DNA of 57,101 nt from Bradyrhizobium murdochi (GTDB lineage Bacteria > Pseudomonadota > Alphaproteobacteria > Rhizobiales > Xanthobacteraceae): the NCBI RefSeq assembly GCF_000472965.1, contig NZ_AXAU01000012.1:1-57101 (forward strand), read 5' to 3'. Shown piece by piece: positions 15,885 through 23,138 of this stretch. Position numbers and translations under genes: made by a program. How positions within the stretch are numbered: position 1 is the stretch's first letter; each line of letters starts with the position of its first letter. The notes beneath the pieces were generated by a model. The model made no database searches and was not told the origin of the DNA. It saw nothing but the letters and a program-made list of their open reading frames with translations.

Positions 15885-15990
15885 ACCTCATCCTGAGGAG
15901 CGCGCATCGCGCGCGTCTCGAAGGATGAATGGCACCAGCGGGGCCGCATGGTTCGAGACGGCGCTGGCGCGCCTCCTCACCATGAGGGTC
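15885..15990. repeat. Dispersed repeat with inverted CCTCAT...ATGAGG ends
   Basis: Begins 'cctcatcctgaggagcgcgc' and ends 'cgcctcctcaccatgaggg', with internal inverted 'gtctcgaaggatga/atggttcgagac'. Related to elements at 13745-13950 and 46735-46800. It abuts the 3' end of the PhnB-like gene. Confidence 0.8.
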
Positions 15991-15992
15991 AG

Positions 15993-16406
15993 TTACATAT
16001 CTTCCTTCGGGCAGTTGACCATCCAGGGAATGCCGAACCTGTCGACGCACATGCCGAAACCGTTGGAGAAGAAGGTCTTGCCGAACGGCATCCTGATCGT
16101 GCCGCCTTCAGCGAGCGCATTGAAGCGGCGTTCGGCGTCGGCGGGATCTTCGACCGCCAGCGCAACCGACATGCCCTGCGGCTGATGGTAATCGCCGGGC
16201 GTCGCGTCGGAGGCCATCAGCACTTCGCCGTCGATGGTGATGCGGGCATGCATGATCTTGGTTTTCCAGTCCGCTGGGACCGGCATGTCGGCGGGCCCCT
16301 CGCCATACGGCATCTTCGCTTCGATCTGGGCGCCCAATACCTTCTGATAATGGTTCAGCGCCTCTTCGCAATTACCGTTGTAGAACAGATAGGGATTGAC
16401 CTGCAT
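15993..16406 (-). CDS. PhnB-like VOC-fold protein
   Basis: A 137-aa protein of the PhnB / 3-demethylubiquinone-9 methyltransferase-like group in the VOC (glyoxalase) fold. Recognisable pieces are VNPYLFYNGNCEEALNHYQKVLG, GDYHQPQGMSVAL and FGKTFFSNGFGMCVDRFGIPWMVN. The name reflects family history; the activity is not known and metal ligands typical of glyoxalase are not fully kept. GGAGG precedes the start at 16406. It is 212 bp after the SRPBCC gene, same strand, separated by a repeat, and may be the last gene of the doxX operon. PhnB-like genes often accompany YCII/ECF42 loci. Confidence 0.85.
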   Translation of the reverse strand: MQVNPYLFYNGNCEEALNHYQKVLGAQIEAKMPYGEGPADMPVPADWKTKIMHARITIDGEVLMASDATPGDYHQPQGMSVALAVEDPADAERRFNALAEGGTIRMPFGKTFFSNGFGMCVDRFGIPWMVNCPKEDM

Positions 16407-16451
16407 GTGGGCCTCCTTGGGTTGTCGATCAGTCTTGACGTCGGTGGCGTT

Positions 16452-16612
16452 CCCCGGATGCGGTGCAGCGCGTTAGCGATGCGCTGCTGATCCGGGGTCC
16501 ATCGCTGGGTCCCGGCTCTGCGTCGCATCACCATAGCGTGTCGAAGACGCGCGTAAACGCGCTTCTGCGTGCTGCGCCGCGTCCGGGACACGATAGTGTC
16601 GTGACAGTGTCG
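16452..16612. repeat. Dispersed repeat with CCGGG/CCCGG and CCGGGAC words
   Basis: Contains 'tgatccggggtccatcgctg', 'gggtcccggctctgcgtcgc' and 'tgctgcgccgcgtccgggac'. A related element lies between gap and pgk (41281-41400). Confidence 0.6.
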
Positions 16613-16618
16613 TCACAC

Positions 16619-17155
16619 TCATTTCTCGGTGAGCGTTTTCAGATTGGCGAGACCAGCTTCGAAATCCCTGCCGATCATGCGATCCAGGTTCATGAAAACT
16701 TGGATCAACCTGGACATGAAGTTCGCCGGACCATGCATCAGCCATGTGACATGGGTGCCATCGCCCTGCGGCAGCATTGTGAACTCGGCGGTGTTGTGGC
16801 CTTCGAACGGCTTGAAGAAATCGAGCTTGATGACGATTTTCGACGGCGCCGCGGCCTCGAGAATTTCCATGCGGCCGGAACCGACATTCTTGTCGCCGTC
16901 CCAGGCATAGACGGCGCCCTTGCCGCGCTCCGCACCGCTATAGGTTCGCTTCATCGCCGGGTCCTTCTCTTCGTAGGGCGACCAGCTCCGCCACTGCTGA
17001 AAGTCGGAGATCAGCGGAAATATCCTTTCCGCCGGCGCCTTGATGCTGATCGCGCGCTGTACCCGTAACGTATTCGCCTTGGTCGCGGCGAGAATGAGCA
17101 CGATGGCGACGGCAGTCGCCAATATGGCGGCGATAACGGTAATGACTTCCAGCAT
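16619..17155 (-). CDS. Membrane-anchored SRPBCC (polyketide cyclase-like) protein
   Basis: A 178-aa protein with an N-terminal hydrophobic helix (VITVIAAILATAVAIVLILAATKA) and a START/SRPBCC domain (about 35-178: IKAPAERIFPLISDFQQWRSWSPYEEKDP, GKGAVYAWDGDKNVGSGRMEI). The fold holds hydrophobic ligands. The ATG at 17155 has GGAG upstream. It begins 32 bp after the doxX stop, so the two probably share the doxX promoter at 17641-17667. SRPBCC proteins are common companions of YCII and ECF sigma genes. The ligand is unknown. Confidence 0.87.
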   Translation of the reverse strand: MLEVITVIAAILATAVAIVLILAATKANTLRVQRAISIKAPAERIFPLISDFQQWRSWSPYEEKDPAMKRTYSGAERGKGAVYAWDGDKNVGSGRMEILEAAAPSKIVIKLDFFKPFEGHNTAEFTMLPQGDGTHVTWLMHGPANFMSRLIQVFMNLDRMIGRDFEAGLANLKTLTEK

Positions 17156-17187
17156 GTCGAGCTCCGTGAACAATCGGTTGAAGCTAA

Positions 17188-17601
17188 TCAGCGGCGAAGG
17201 GGGATCAAGCTGCGCAGATTCTTGTCGCGCAGCCACAGCCCGCCCCACAGCATCAGGCCGAGATAGAGCCCGAACAGCGTGTGCGTAAGCAGGGGGCTAT
17301 CGATCCGCACATGCGAGGCGATCGCGCCGCCGAGATAGCCGGTGAGCAGGATCGCCCCGAGAATCGAGGTCGGCGGAATAGCGTAGAGCACGGTGCAGAT
17401 GATGGTAATGGCGCCGAGACCGCGCATCAGCGCGTCGCTCGAACCGTAACCCATTCGGTCCATGGTTTCCGTGACGACCGGCCACGGCACCAGCTTGATG
17501 GCGCCGTCGATCATCAGGAACAGGATGACGAGGCCGGAGAGAATGCGGCCCATCCAGCGTGCCGGATTTGAGACAGGCGCGGTCTCGGCGATGACGGTCA
17601 T
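17188..17601 (-). CDS. DoxX-like membrane protein
   Basis: A 137-aa protein of the DoxX type with four predicted membrane segments (RILSGLVILFLMIDGAIKL, RGLGAITIICTVLYAIP, ILGAILLTGYLGGAIASHV, FGLYLGLMLWGGLWL). Its function is unknown beyond links to redox and sulfur metabolism in some relatives. The start at 17601 is chosen over 17640, which overlaps a promoter-like motif. A perfect TGTCGG-N16-TCGTC lies 39 bases upstream. Its leader also shares the word TCAAGACAACGG with the leader of the YCII-ECF42 operon. It heads a likely operon with the SRPBCC gene. Confidence 0.87.
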   Translation of the reverse strand: MTVIAETAPVSNPARWMGRILSGLVILFLMIDGAIKLVPWPVVTETMDRMGYGSSDALMRGLGAITIICTVLYAIPPTSILGAILLTGYLGGAIASHVRIDSPLLTHTLFGLYLGLMLWGGLWLRDKNLRSLIPLRR

Positions 17602-17640
17602 GATCGGTCCCCGTTGTCTTGAATGGCTGCTCGGATTCAA

Positions 17641-17667
17641 GACGAATGAGGAAGGTGGAAACCGACA
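17641..17667 (-). promoter_or_regulatory. ECF42-type promoter motif upstream of doxX
   Basis: Minus strand TGTCGG (17662-17667), 16 bases, TCGTC (17641-17645), 39 bases from the doxX start. Same words and spacing as before the sigma factor's own operon. Confidence 0.72.
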
Positions 17668-17696
17668 GGTCGGGTGAAATTTTTTGCGACAGCTTC

Positions 17697-17825
17697 CCTT
17701 CTCCCCTTGTGGGAGAAGGTGGCGCGAAGCGCCGGATGAGGGGTTCTCTCCGCGGAGGCAGACCCCTCATCCGGCTCGCTGTCGCTTCGCGCCAGCGATC
17801 CACCTTCTCCCACAAGGGGAGAAGG
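17697..17825. repeat. Long inverted repeat with perfect 26-bp arms
   Basis: Arms at 17697-17722 and 17800-17825 are exact reverse complements over 26 bp, with a 77-bp partly self-complementary middle (gaagcgccggatgagg / cctcatccggctcg...). It lies just after the ECF42 gene stop and before the doxX promoter, and probably ends the sigma operon transcript. Confidence 0.88.
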
Positions 17826-17832
17826 CAAGAGC

Positions 17833-19104
17833 CTACTTCCCGGCCTTCTTGCCGCGGGGCTGGCTGTCGCGCTGGAGGCGGTCGAGGTGCATGCGGATGT
17901 GGGCGGCTTCGGCCGAGGTGTTGGCGAGCGCAATGGCGCGGTCGAAGGCCACGCGGGCCTCGTCGTTGCGGCCGAGTTGCATCAGGAAGGCGCCGCGCAC
18001 GCCGAAGAAATGAAAATAGTTCGACAGCCGTGCCGATAAGGGCTCGATCATGTCGAGCGCGGCTTCCGGCCCTTTCACCTTGGACACCGCGACTGCGCGG
18101 TTCAAGGTCACCACCGGCGACGGCTGCATGATCTCCAGCGCGCCATAGAGCAGGTCGATCTGGGTCCAGTCGGTATCCTCGGGCTTCTCGGCGCGGGCAT
18201 GCAGCGCCGCGATCGCGGCCTGGACCTGATAGGACCCGCTGCGGCGATGGCGCATCGCCTTGTCGATCAAGGCCAGCCCCTCGGCGATCAGAGCCTTATT
18301 CCATTTCGAACGGTCCTGGTCATCGAGCAGAATCACGGCGCCATCGGCATCGAACCGCGCATCAGCCCGCGCATGCTGCAGCAGCAACAGCGCGGTCAGC
18401 CCCATGATCTCGGGCTCGCTCTGGAACAGCCGCAGCAGCAGCCGCGCCAGGCGAATGGCCTCCTCGCACAAGGGCGCGCGAATCTCGGCGGTGTCGCCAG
18501 AGGCCGAGTAGCCCTCGTTAAAGATCAGGTAGATCATGGCGGCGACGGAGGCGAGGCGCTCGGAGCGCTCCGCTGCGCCCGGCGTTTCGAACGGCACGTT
18601 GGCATCGGCGACGCGCGCCTTCGCGCGGGTGATGCGCTGCTCCATCGCGGCTTCCGAGACCAGGAAAGCGCGCGCGATCTGTTTCACAGTGAGACCCGAG
18701 ACGATGCGCAGCGCAAGCGCGATCTGCTGCGTCGCCGGTAGATCCGGATGGCAGCAGATGAACAACAGCCGCAGGATGTCGTCGCGGTAATGCGAGCCGT
18801 CGAGCCGCTCGGCAAGCTCCTCCTCGGCGTCGTCGAGGTCGGAGATCGCCTCATCCTCGGGCAGCGCCGTCTGCTTCTTGCCGCGCCTGATGTCGTCGAT
18901 CGCTACATTGCGCCCGACCATGATCAGCCACGCCGCCGGATCGCGCGGCGGGCCGTTTTGCGGCCAGCTCTTCAGCGCGCGCAGACAGGCGTTCTGAAAG
19001 GCTTCCTCGGCGGTATCGAGGTTACGGAAATAGCGCAGCAACGCGCCGACCGCCTGGGGGCGAGCCGAAGTCAGTGCGGCATCGATCCAGGCGGTATCGG
19101 TCAT
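17833..19104 (-). CDS. ECF42-type RNA polymerase sigma factor
   Basis: A 423-aa protein. Residues 1-170 are sigma-70 region 2 (LDTAEEAFQNACLRALKSWP, DPAAWLIMVGRNVAIDDIRR) and region 4 (LALRIVSGLTVKQIARAFLVSEAAMEQRITRAK). A long C-terminal extension (about 180-423) has helical TPR-like repeats typical of the ECF42 group. ECF42 proteins lack a classical anti-sigma factor and sit next to YCII/DGPF genes. Here the upstream YCII gene overlaps it by four bases (ATGA), so they are translationally coupled. The promoter at 19498-19524 likely gives autoregulation, and four similar motifs occur in the window. The signal is unknown; the C-terminal domain may sense it. Confidence 0.93.
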   Translation of the reverse strand: MTDTAWIDAALTSARPQAVGALLRYFRNLDTAEEAFQNACLRALKSWPQNGPPRDPAAWLIMVGRNVAIDDIRRGKKQTALPEDEAISDLDDAEEELAERLDGSHYRDDILRLLFICCHPDLPATQQIALALRIVSGLTVKQIARAFLVSEAAMEQRITRAKARVADANVPFETPGAAERSERLASVAAMIYLIFNEGYSASGDTAEIRAPLCEEAIRLARLLLRLFQSEPEIMGLTALLLLQHARADARFDADGAVILLDDQDRSKWNKALIAEGLALIDKAMRHRRSGSYQVQAAIAALHARAEKPEDTDWTQIDLLYGALEIMQPSPVVTLNRAVAVSKVKGPEAALDMIEPLSARLSNYFHFFGVRGAFLMQLGRNDEARVAFDRAIALANTSAEAAHIRMHLDRLQRDSQPRGKKAGK

Positions 19105-19469
19105 GGCTGCACGCTCCCCGCCGTAAAGTGGCCGACGGGCCGGATCTCGTAGGCGCCGCCGGGATTGGCCGCGCCGAGATCGCGGGCGACGCCGAGCGCC
19201 TCGTCGAGGTCCTTGCAGTCGACGAGATAGAAGCCGAGCAATTGTTCCTTGGTTTCGGCATAGGGGCCGTCCAACACCAGCGGCGGATCGTCCTTGCGCA
19301 GCGTGGTCGCCGCCGTGGTCGGCAACAGCCGCGCGACAGGACCGAGCCGGCCCTGTTTGGTCAGTTTGTCCTGCACAACGGACAATTTCTTCATGACCGC
19401 GGCGTCCTGTTCCTTGGTCCAGGAACCGACGGTGTCTTCATCGTGATAGCAAAGAATGGCGTACAGCAT
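19101..19469 (-). CDS. YCII/DGPF domain protein, partner of ECF42
   Basis: A 122-aa YCII-family protein starting MLYAILCYHDEDTVGSW, with the signature as DGPYAETKEQLLGFY. Gene order (YCII first, then sigma factor, four-base overlap) is the classic ECF42 arrangement. The DGPF protein's role is not established; it might be a target enzyme or a modulator of the sigma factor. It is preceded by the TGTCGG-N16-TCGTC motif with a 28-base leader. It is only distantly similar to the tandem pair at 7209-8162, suggesting separate recruitment rather than recent duplication. Confidence 0.9.
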   Translation of the reverse strand: MLYAILCYHDEDTVGSWTKEQDAAVMKKLSVVQDKLTKQGRLGPVARLLPTTAATTLRKDDPPLVLDGPYAETKEQLLGFYLVDCKDLDEALGVARDLGAANPGGAYEIRPVGHFTAGSVQP

Positions 19470-19497
19470 GAGGCTCAGGCATCTCCGTTGTCTTGAT

Positions 19498-19524
19498 GAC
19501 GAACGATTATGCCCGGAGCCGACA
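19498..19524 (-). promoter_or_regulatory. ECF42-type promoter motif upstream of the YCII-sigma operon
   Basis: Minus strand TGTCGG (19519-19524), 16 bases, TCGTC (19498-19502), 28 bases from the YCII start. Since ECF sigma factors often activate their own operon, this copy is used as the reference for the other four. Confidence 0.72.
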
Positions 19525-19563
19525 GGCGCGTCGAAGAAATTTTGAAAAATGCCCTGCCTGCCG

Positions 19564-19707
19564 TCAGGGACCTACAATCGGCGGCGGTGGTGGATTGAAA
19601 TGCCTGTAGGCGTGAATGGCCGCCGTGGAACAAAGGCTGCACACTCCGAGAATGACAACGATGCACCTGAGCATTTTCATCTGGCGGTCTCGACCCTGAT
19701 TGACCAT
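19564..19707 (-). CDS. Small membrane or secreted protein of 47 aa
   Basis: An open frame of 47 codons from ATG 19707 with GGGGAG seven bases upstream. The product has a basic N-terminus (VNQGRDRQMKMLR), one hydrophobic segment (CIVVILGVCSLCSTAAI) and a short tail ending in five prolines and IVGP. An internal ATG (MKMLRC...) could also serve. The layout is that of a small membrane or secreted peptide. I do not recognise a family. It lies 40 bp upstream of the YCII-ECF42 promoter motif on the same strand and 92 bp from the divergent ghrA-like gene. Confidence 0.5.
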   Translation of the reverse strand: MVNQGRDRQMKMLRCIVVILGVCSLCSTAAIHAYRHFNPPPPPIVGP

Positions 19708-19799
19708 GCAAGGTCTCCCCTGTCGGATGAAAGGAGGCTAGAGAAACACCTCGGTCCGCGATGTGAGGCGGGTCACGCCAGGTTGGCGACGCGAAAGGG

Positions 19800-20771
19800 A
19801 TGGCAATGACGAAGGGTGCGCTTGCGCTGCTGGTGCATGGCGGGACCGAAAACTGGTCGCCGCCGCGCTGGAAGAGCCGGTTCGATGAGGTTTGCGAGGG
19901 GCGCTCCGTGCTGCTGTTGCCGGATGCGTCGTTCGATCCGGCGGAGGTGCATTACGCCGCGGTGTGGAAGCCGCATCCAGGCGAGCTCGCCGCCTTCCCC
20001 AACTTGCGCGTCATCTTCAATCTCGGCGCGGGCGTCGACGCGCTGATGGCCGACCGCTCATTGCCCGAGGTGCCGCTGGTGCGCGTCGCGGTCGACGATC
20101 TCACCGCGCGGATGACCGAATATGCCGTGCTGCATGTCCTAATGCACCACCGGCAGGAGCCATATTTGCGCGAGTCGCAGCGCGAAAAGCGCTGGGCGCC
20201 GAAATCGCAATGGGCCGCGAGCGCAATCTCCGTCGGCGTCTTGGGGCTCGGCACGCTCGGTGCTGACGCGGCCGATGTGCTCAAGCGCCTGGGCTTTCGT
20301 GTCGCAGGCTGGAGCCGCAGCCCGCGAACGATCGAGGGCATCGAATGCTTTCACGGCGCAGCGCAGCTCGAGACATTCCTGCGGCGGACCGACATTCTGG
20401 TATGCCTCCTGCCGCTGACGCCGGAGACGCGGCACATTCTCAATCGCGGGCTGTTTGAGAAACTGAATCGCACGAGCCCGCTAGGCGCGCCGGTCGTGAT
20501 CAACGCCGGCCGCGGCGGCCTGCAGAACGAGGCCGACATCCTGCAATGTCTCGATGACGGCACGCTCGGCGGCGCCTCGCTCGACGTCTACGCCACCGAG
20601 CCATTGCCCGCGGACAGCCGGTTCTGGACCCACCCGAAAGTGGTTCTTACTCCGCACAACGCCGCCGATACCGATCCCGACGAGATATCGAAATATGTCG
20701 CGCAGCAGATCGCGCGGTTTGAGGAAGGCGGCGCGCTGGAGAATGTGGTGGACCGTAAGCGGGGATATTGA
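19800..20771 (+). CDS. ghrA: Glyoxylate/hydroxypyruvate reductase A-like D-2-hydroxyacid dehydrogenase
   Basis: A 323-aa D-2-hydroxyacid dehydrogenase close to GhrA. It reduces glyoxylate or hydroxypyruvate using NAD(P)H in the cytoplasm. Visible are the nucleotide-binding GVLGLGTLG (about 145), a following WSRSP that favours NADPH, the catalytic Arg in NAGRGG, Glu in DVYATEPLP and His in LTPHNAADT. The ATG at 19800 abuts a GAAAGGG; the ATG at 19806 has better spacing and may be used. The gene stands alone, divergent from the 47-aa ORF. Confidence 0.85.
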   Translation: MAMTKGALALLVHGGTENWSPPRWKSRFDEVCEGRSVLLLPDASFDPAEVHYAAVWKPHPGELAAFPNLRVIFNLGAGVDALMADRSLPEVPLVRVAVDDLTARMTEYAVLHVLMHHRQEPYLRESQREKRWAPKSQWAASAISVGVLGLGTLGADAADVLKRLGFRVAGWSRSPRTIEGIECFHGAAQLETFLRRTDILVCLLPLTPETRHILNRGLFEKLNRTSPLGAPVVINAGRGGLQNEADILQCLDDGTLGGASLDVYATEPLPADSRFWTHPKVVLTPHNAADTDPDEISKYVAQQIARFEEGGALENVVDRKRGY

Positions 20772-20774
20772 CGC

Positions 20775-20985
20775 CCTATCGTCGTCCCTGCGAACGCAGA
20801 GACCCATACGCCGCGGCCCGCGGAAGTGGCACAAGGCGAGACGGCTTTGCTTCAACAACGAAGCGCAGTGGTTAAGGGCCCCTGCGTCCGCAGGGGCGAC
20901 GGATAGAGTGTCGGCCCGATCCCGATCAATCAGGTCGCTAAGATCCCGCCACTCAAAGTCCCTGCGTTCGCAGGGGCGACGGAGA
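20775..20985. repeat. Dispersed repeat with CCCTGCG...CGCAGGG palindromes
   Basis: Contains 'cgtccctgcgaacgcagaga', 'gggcccctgcgtccgcagggg' and 'gtccctgcgttcgcaggggc' words in both orientations. It fills the space between the convergent ghrA-like and tetR genes and may serve as a bidirectional terminator. A relative lies at 22405-22560. Confidence 0.75.
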
Positions 20986-20986
20986 G

Positions 20987-21646
20987 TTATTTCGCCGCCC
21001 CGACCATCACGTCGATCGCACCGTTGACGATCGCCTCCAGTTCCTTGCGCGGCACCTGAGCGCGGGCGCGGATGGCGATGGTATGAATGGTGGCGGAGGC
21101 AAGTTGCGCCAGCACGGTCGCGTCGGCGCGCACCGGTAGCTCGCCCTTTTCCTGGGCGAGCCGGAAACAGGCGGCAAAAGCCTTGTCGAGCTCGGCAAGA
21201 CCTTCCAGCACCATCGCGCGGATATCGGGGTCATGCACCGCCTCGGAGGCTGCGGTCATCACCGTGAAGCAGCCGCGCGGACCGGATTCGCCGGACAGAT
21301 AGATGTCGAGCGCCACCGCGTAGATGCGTTCGAGGCGTGTTCGGATCGGCAGCTCATTCCGGAAGATGTCCCCCATCGCGACCCGCGCGTCGTCGCGATA
21401 GCGCCGGTAGCTCTTGATGAAGAGTTCGCGCTTGTCGCCGAACGCGCCATAGAGGCTCGGCCGGTTCATGCCGGTGGCGGCGGAGAGGTCGTCGAGCGAG
21501 GTGGCCGCAAAACCGTCCTTGCGAAACAGGTCAAGCGCCTTGCCTAGCGCCACGCCTGGCTCATAGGCGCGCGGGCGGCCCCGCCGCTTGGGCTGGACGG
21601 GGGCGTCGATCCGGGGGACAGGGGGCCTCTTCCTTTTTTGTACCAT
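20987..21646 (-). CDS. TetR family regulator
   Basis: A 219-aa TetR-like protein. After a basic, Pro/Arg-rich leader (about 1-27, KRKRPPVPRID...RRGRPRAY) comes the HTH (LGKALDLFRKDGFAATSLDDLSAATGMNRPSLYGAFGDKRELF). The rest is helical; AVALDIYLSGESGPRGCFTVMTAASEA is typical of a common alpha-proteobacterial TetR subgroup. The gene is divergent from a GST with a 107-bp gap that has an imperfect dyad, so GST is the likely target. The inducer is unknown. Confidence 0.88.
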   Translation of the reverse strand: MVQKRKRPPVPRIDAPVQPKRRGRPRAYEPGVALGKALDLFRKDGFAATSLDDLSAATGMNRPSLYGAFGDKRELFIKSYRRYRDDARVAMGDIFRNELPIRTRLERIYAVALDIYLSGESGPRGCFTVMTAASEAVHDPDIRAMVLEGLAELDKAFAACFRLAQEKGELPVRADATVLAQLASATIHTIAIRARAQVPRKELEAIVNGAIDVMVGAAK

Positions 21647-21672
21647 TTCGCAAATAATTCCTTGACCACGCC

Positions 21673-21693
21673 TATATTATGCGGAACAGTATA
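21673..21693. promoter_or_regulatory. Imperfect dyad between tetR and gst
   Basis: TATATTATGCGGAACAGTATA (21 bp span) has matching TATA ends and partial symmetry around a GCGGA centre. Its position between the divergent genes suits a TetR operator; the symmetry is weaker than that of the other dyads in this window. Confidence 0.35.
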
Positions 21694-21753
21694 AAAATCA
21701 ATCCTGCCCGCCTTGAACGCCGGCTGATTGATCAACCGCCAAGGAGGCAAATC

Positions 21754-22398
21754 ATGGACCTGTATTTCTCGCCGCTCGCCTGCTCACTGGCAACCCGGAT
21801 CGCGCTGTACGAAGCCGGCGCTGAGGCCAATTATCTCGAAGTCGATCCCAAGACTAAGGTGGTGCAGAAGGACGGCTCGGATTTTCGCACCGTCAACCCG
21901 CTCGGGCTGGTGCCGACGCTACGCACCGACGACGGGACCGTGCTGACGGAGAACGCGGCGATCCTGCAATATGTCGCCGACCGCTTTCCGGGCGCCGGCA
22001 TCTCGGCCAACTCCGCTGAGGAGCGCAGCCGCCTGCATCAATGGCTGTGCTTCATCGGCACCGAACTGCACAAGGCGCTGTTCGTGCCGCTCCTCGACAA
22101 GACGGCGCCGCAGGACGCAAAGACTTATGCACTGAACAAGAATATGTCGCGGCTCGACTATCTCGAGAACTACCTGAAGGGCCGCGAATTCCTGCTCGAT
22201 CACTTCAGCGTCGCGGATGCCTATCTTGTCACCATCATCAACTGGACGATGGCGACGCCGCCGATCGAACTGGCGAAGTGGCCGGCAGTGAAGGCCTATC
22301 ACGAGCGGCTGCGCGCCCGCCCGAGCATTGCGAAGGCGGTCGCCGAAGAGTTCGAACTCTACAAGGCCGAACTCGCGCGGCATAAGGCGGCGGCGTAA
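21754..22398 (+). CDS. Glutathione S-transferase family protein
   Basis: A 214-aa cytosolic GST of the beta-like type. The N-terminal glutathione domain includes MDLYFSPLACSLATRIALYEAG, with a Cys at residue 10 as in beta-class enzymes, and VPTLRTDDGTVLTENAAILQYVAD. The C-terminal helical domain contains FLLDHFSVADAYLVTI. The start at 21754 follows AAGGAGG; an upstream in-frame start is rejected since it crosses the intergenic dyad. It probably detoxifies electrophiles, under the adjacent TetR protein. Confidence 0.9.
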   Translation: MDLYFSPLACSLATRIALYEAGAEANYLEVDPKTKVVQKDGSDFRTVNPLGLVPTLRTDDGTVLTENAAILQYVADRFPGAGISANSAEERSRLHQWLCFIGTELHKALFVPLLDKTAPQDAKTYALNKNMSRLDYLENYLKGREFLLDHFSVADAYLVTIINWTMATPPIELAKWPAVKAYHERLRARPSIAKAVAEEFELYKAELARHKAAA

Positions 22399-22404
22399 GA
22401 CGCC

Positions 22405-22560
22405 CTCTCTCAACACGTCGTCCCCGCCTTGTGCGCAATTGCGCACTTGGCGCGGGGACCCATAACCACCGGAGTCAGTGAGGGCATCGTCTCTCACCGC
22501 GAACAACTCGAAAGGCCGCGGCGTATGGGTCCCAGCTTTCGCAGGGACGACCTCGTTCTG
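22405..22560. repeat. Dispersed palindromic repeat
   Basis: Starts 'cgtcgtccccgccttgtgcg' with an inner 'gtgcgcaattgcgcac' perfect palindrome and ends with 'ttcgcagggacgac'. It separates the convergent gst and tetR genes. Confidence 0.7.
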
Positions 22561-22567
22561 GCAGCCG

Positions 22568-23134
22568 TCACGCCGGCGGCGCCAGCAACCGCGCCGTCAG
22601 ATCGCTCAACGCACGACGAAAAATCTTGGCGTCGCCGCGCGCCCGTGCCAGCACCAGCGCGCCCTGAATGGTGAGGAGCGCATCCTCGGCGCGCCGCTGC
22701 GCCTGGCTGTTCGTGAGCCCGGATCGCCGCAACAGCGACGCCAGCGCCGTTTGCCAGCGCGCGAAATAGCCATCGACCGCTTCGGCAAAACTGTCGCGCG
22801 CCGAGCCGAGCGCCACCATCCCGACCAGGCAGACGCGATCGCCCGAGTGGAAATATTGATCGACGCCAGCGATCATCGCAGCGATGGCGCGCGCGGGATC
22901 GTCGGCGGTGCGCAAGGGCGCGAAGATATGGCGTTCGAACCAGCCGTCGATCTCGGCCAGCACCTCGGCGGCCATCTGCTCCTTGCCGCCGGGGAACAGA
23001 TGATAGAGGCTGCCCTTGCCGAGGCCTGTGGCCTCCGTGATCAGCGTCAGCGAGGCGCCCTCGTAGCCATGCGCGCGAAACACCTCGCCGAGTGCGCGCA
23101 GGACCTCTCCACGTTCGAGACCTCTTTTCAGCAT
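22568..23134 (-). CDS. TetR family regulator
   Basis: A 188-aa TetR-type protein. The HTH is at the N-terminus (RGEVLRALGEVFRAHGYEGASLTLITEATGLGKGSLYHLFPGGKEQM). The C-terminal half resembles the LmrA/YxaF-like subgroup (VCLVGMVALGSARDSFAEAV). It begins four bases after the stop of the DUF1348 gene, so the two are one operon. A perfect 16-bp palindrome, TGTACCGATCGGTACA, lies upstream of that operon and is the likely autoregulatory operator. Confidence 0.88.
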   Translation of the reverse strand: MLKRGLERGEVLRALGEVFRAHGYEGASLTLITEATGLGKGSLYHLFPGGKEQMAAEVLAEIDGWFERHIFAPLRTADDPARAIAAMIAGVDQYFHSGDRVCLVGMVALGSARDSFAEAVDGYFARWQTALASLLRRSGLTNSQAQRRAEDALLTIQGALVLARARGDAKIFRRALSDLTARLLAPPA

Positions 23135-23138
23135 CTGA

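Noticed and set aside
16407..16618. ECF42 promoter before the PhnB-like gene
   Set aside because: No TGTCGG-N16-TCGTC found in either orientation; the gene can only be in the regulon by read-through from doxX.
19475..19711. 78-codon minus-strand ORF over the ECF42 promoter
   Set aside because: Overlaps the promoter motif and the better-supported 47-aa frame; product has no features.
20907..20940. A sixth TGTCGG promoter-like word
   Set aside because: The -10 word is not TCGTC at the required distance and it lies within a dispersed repeat.
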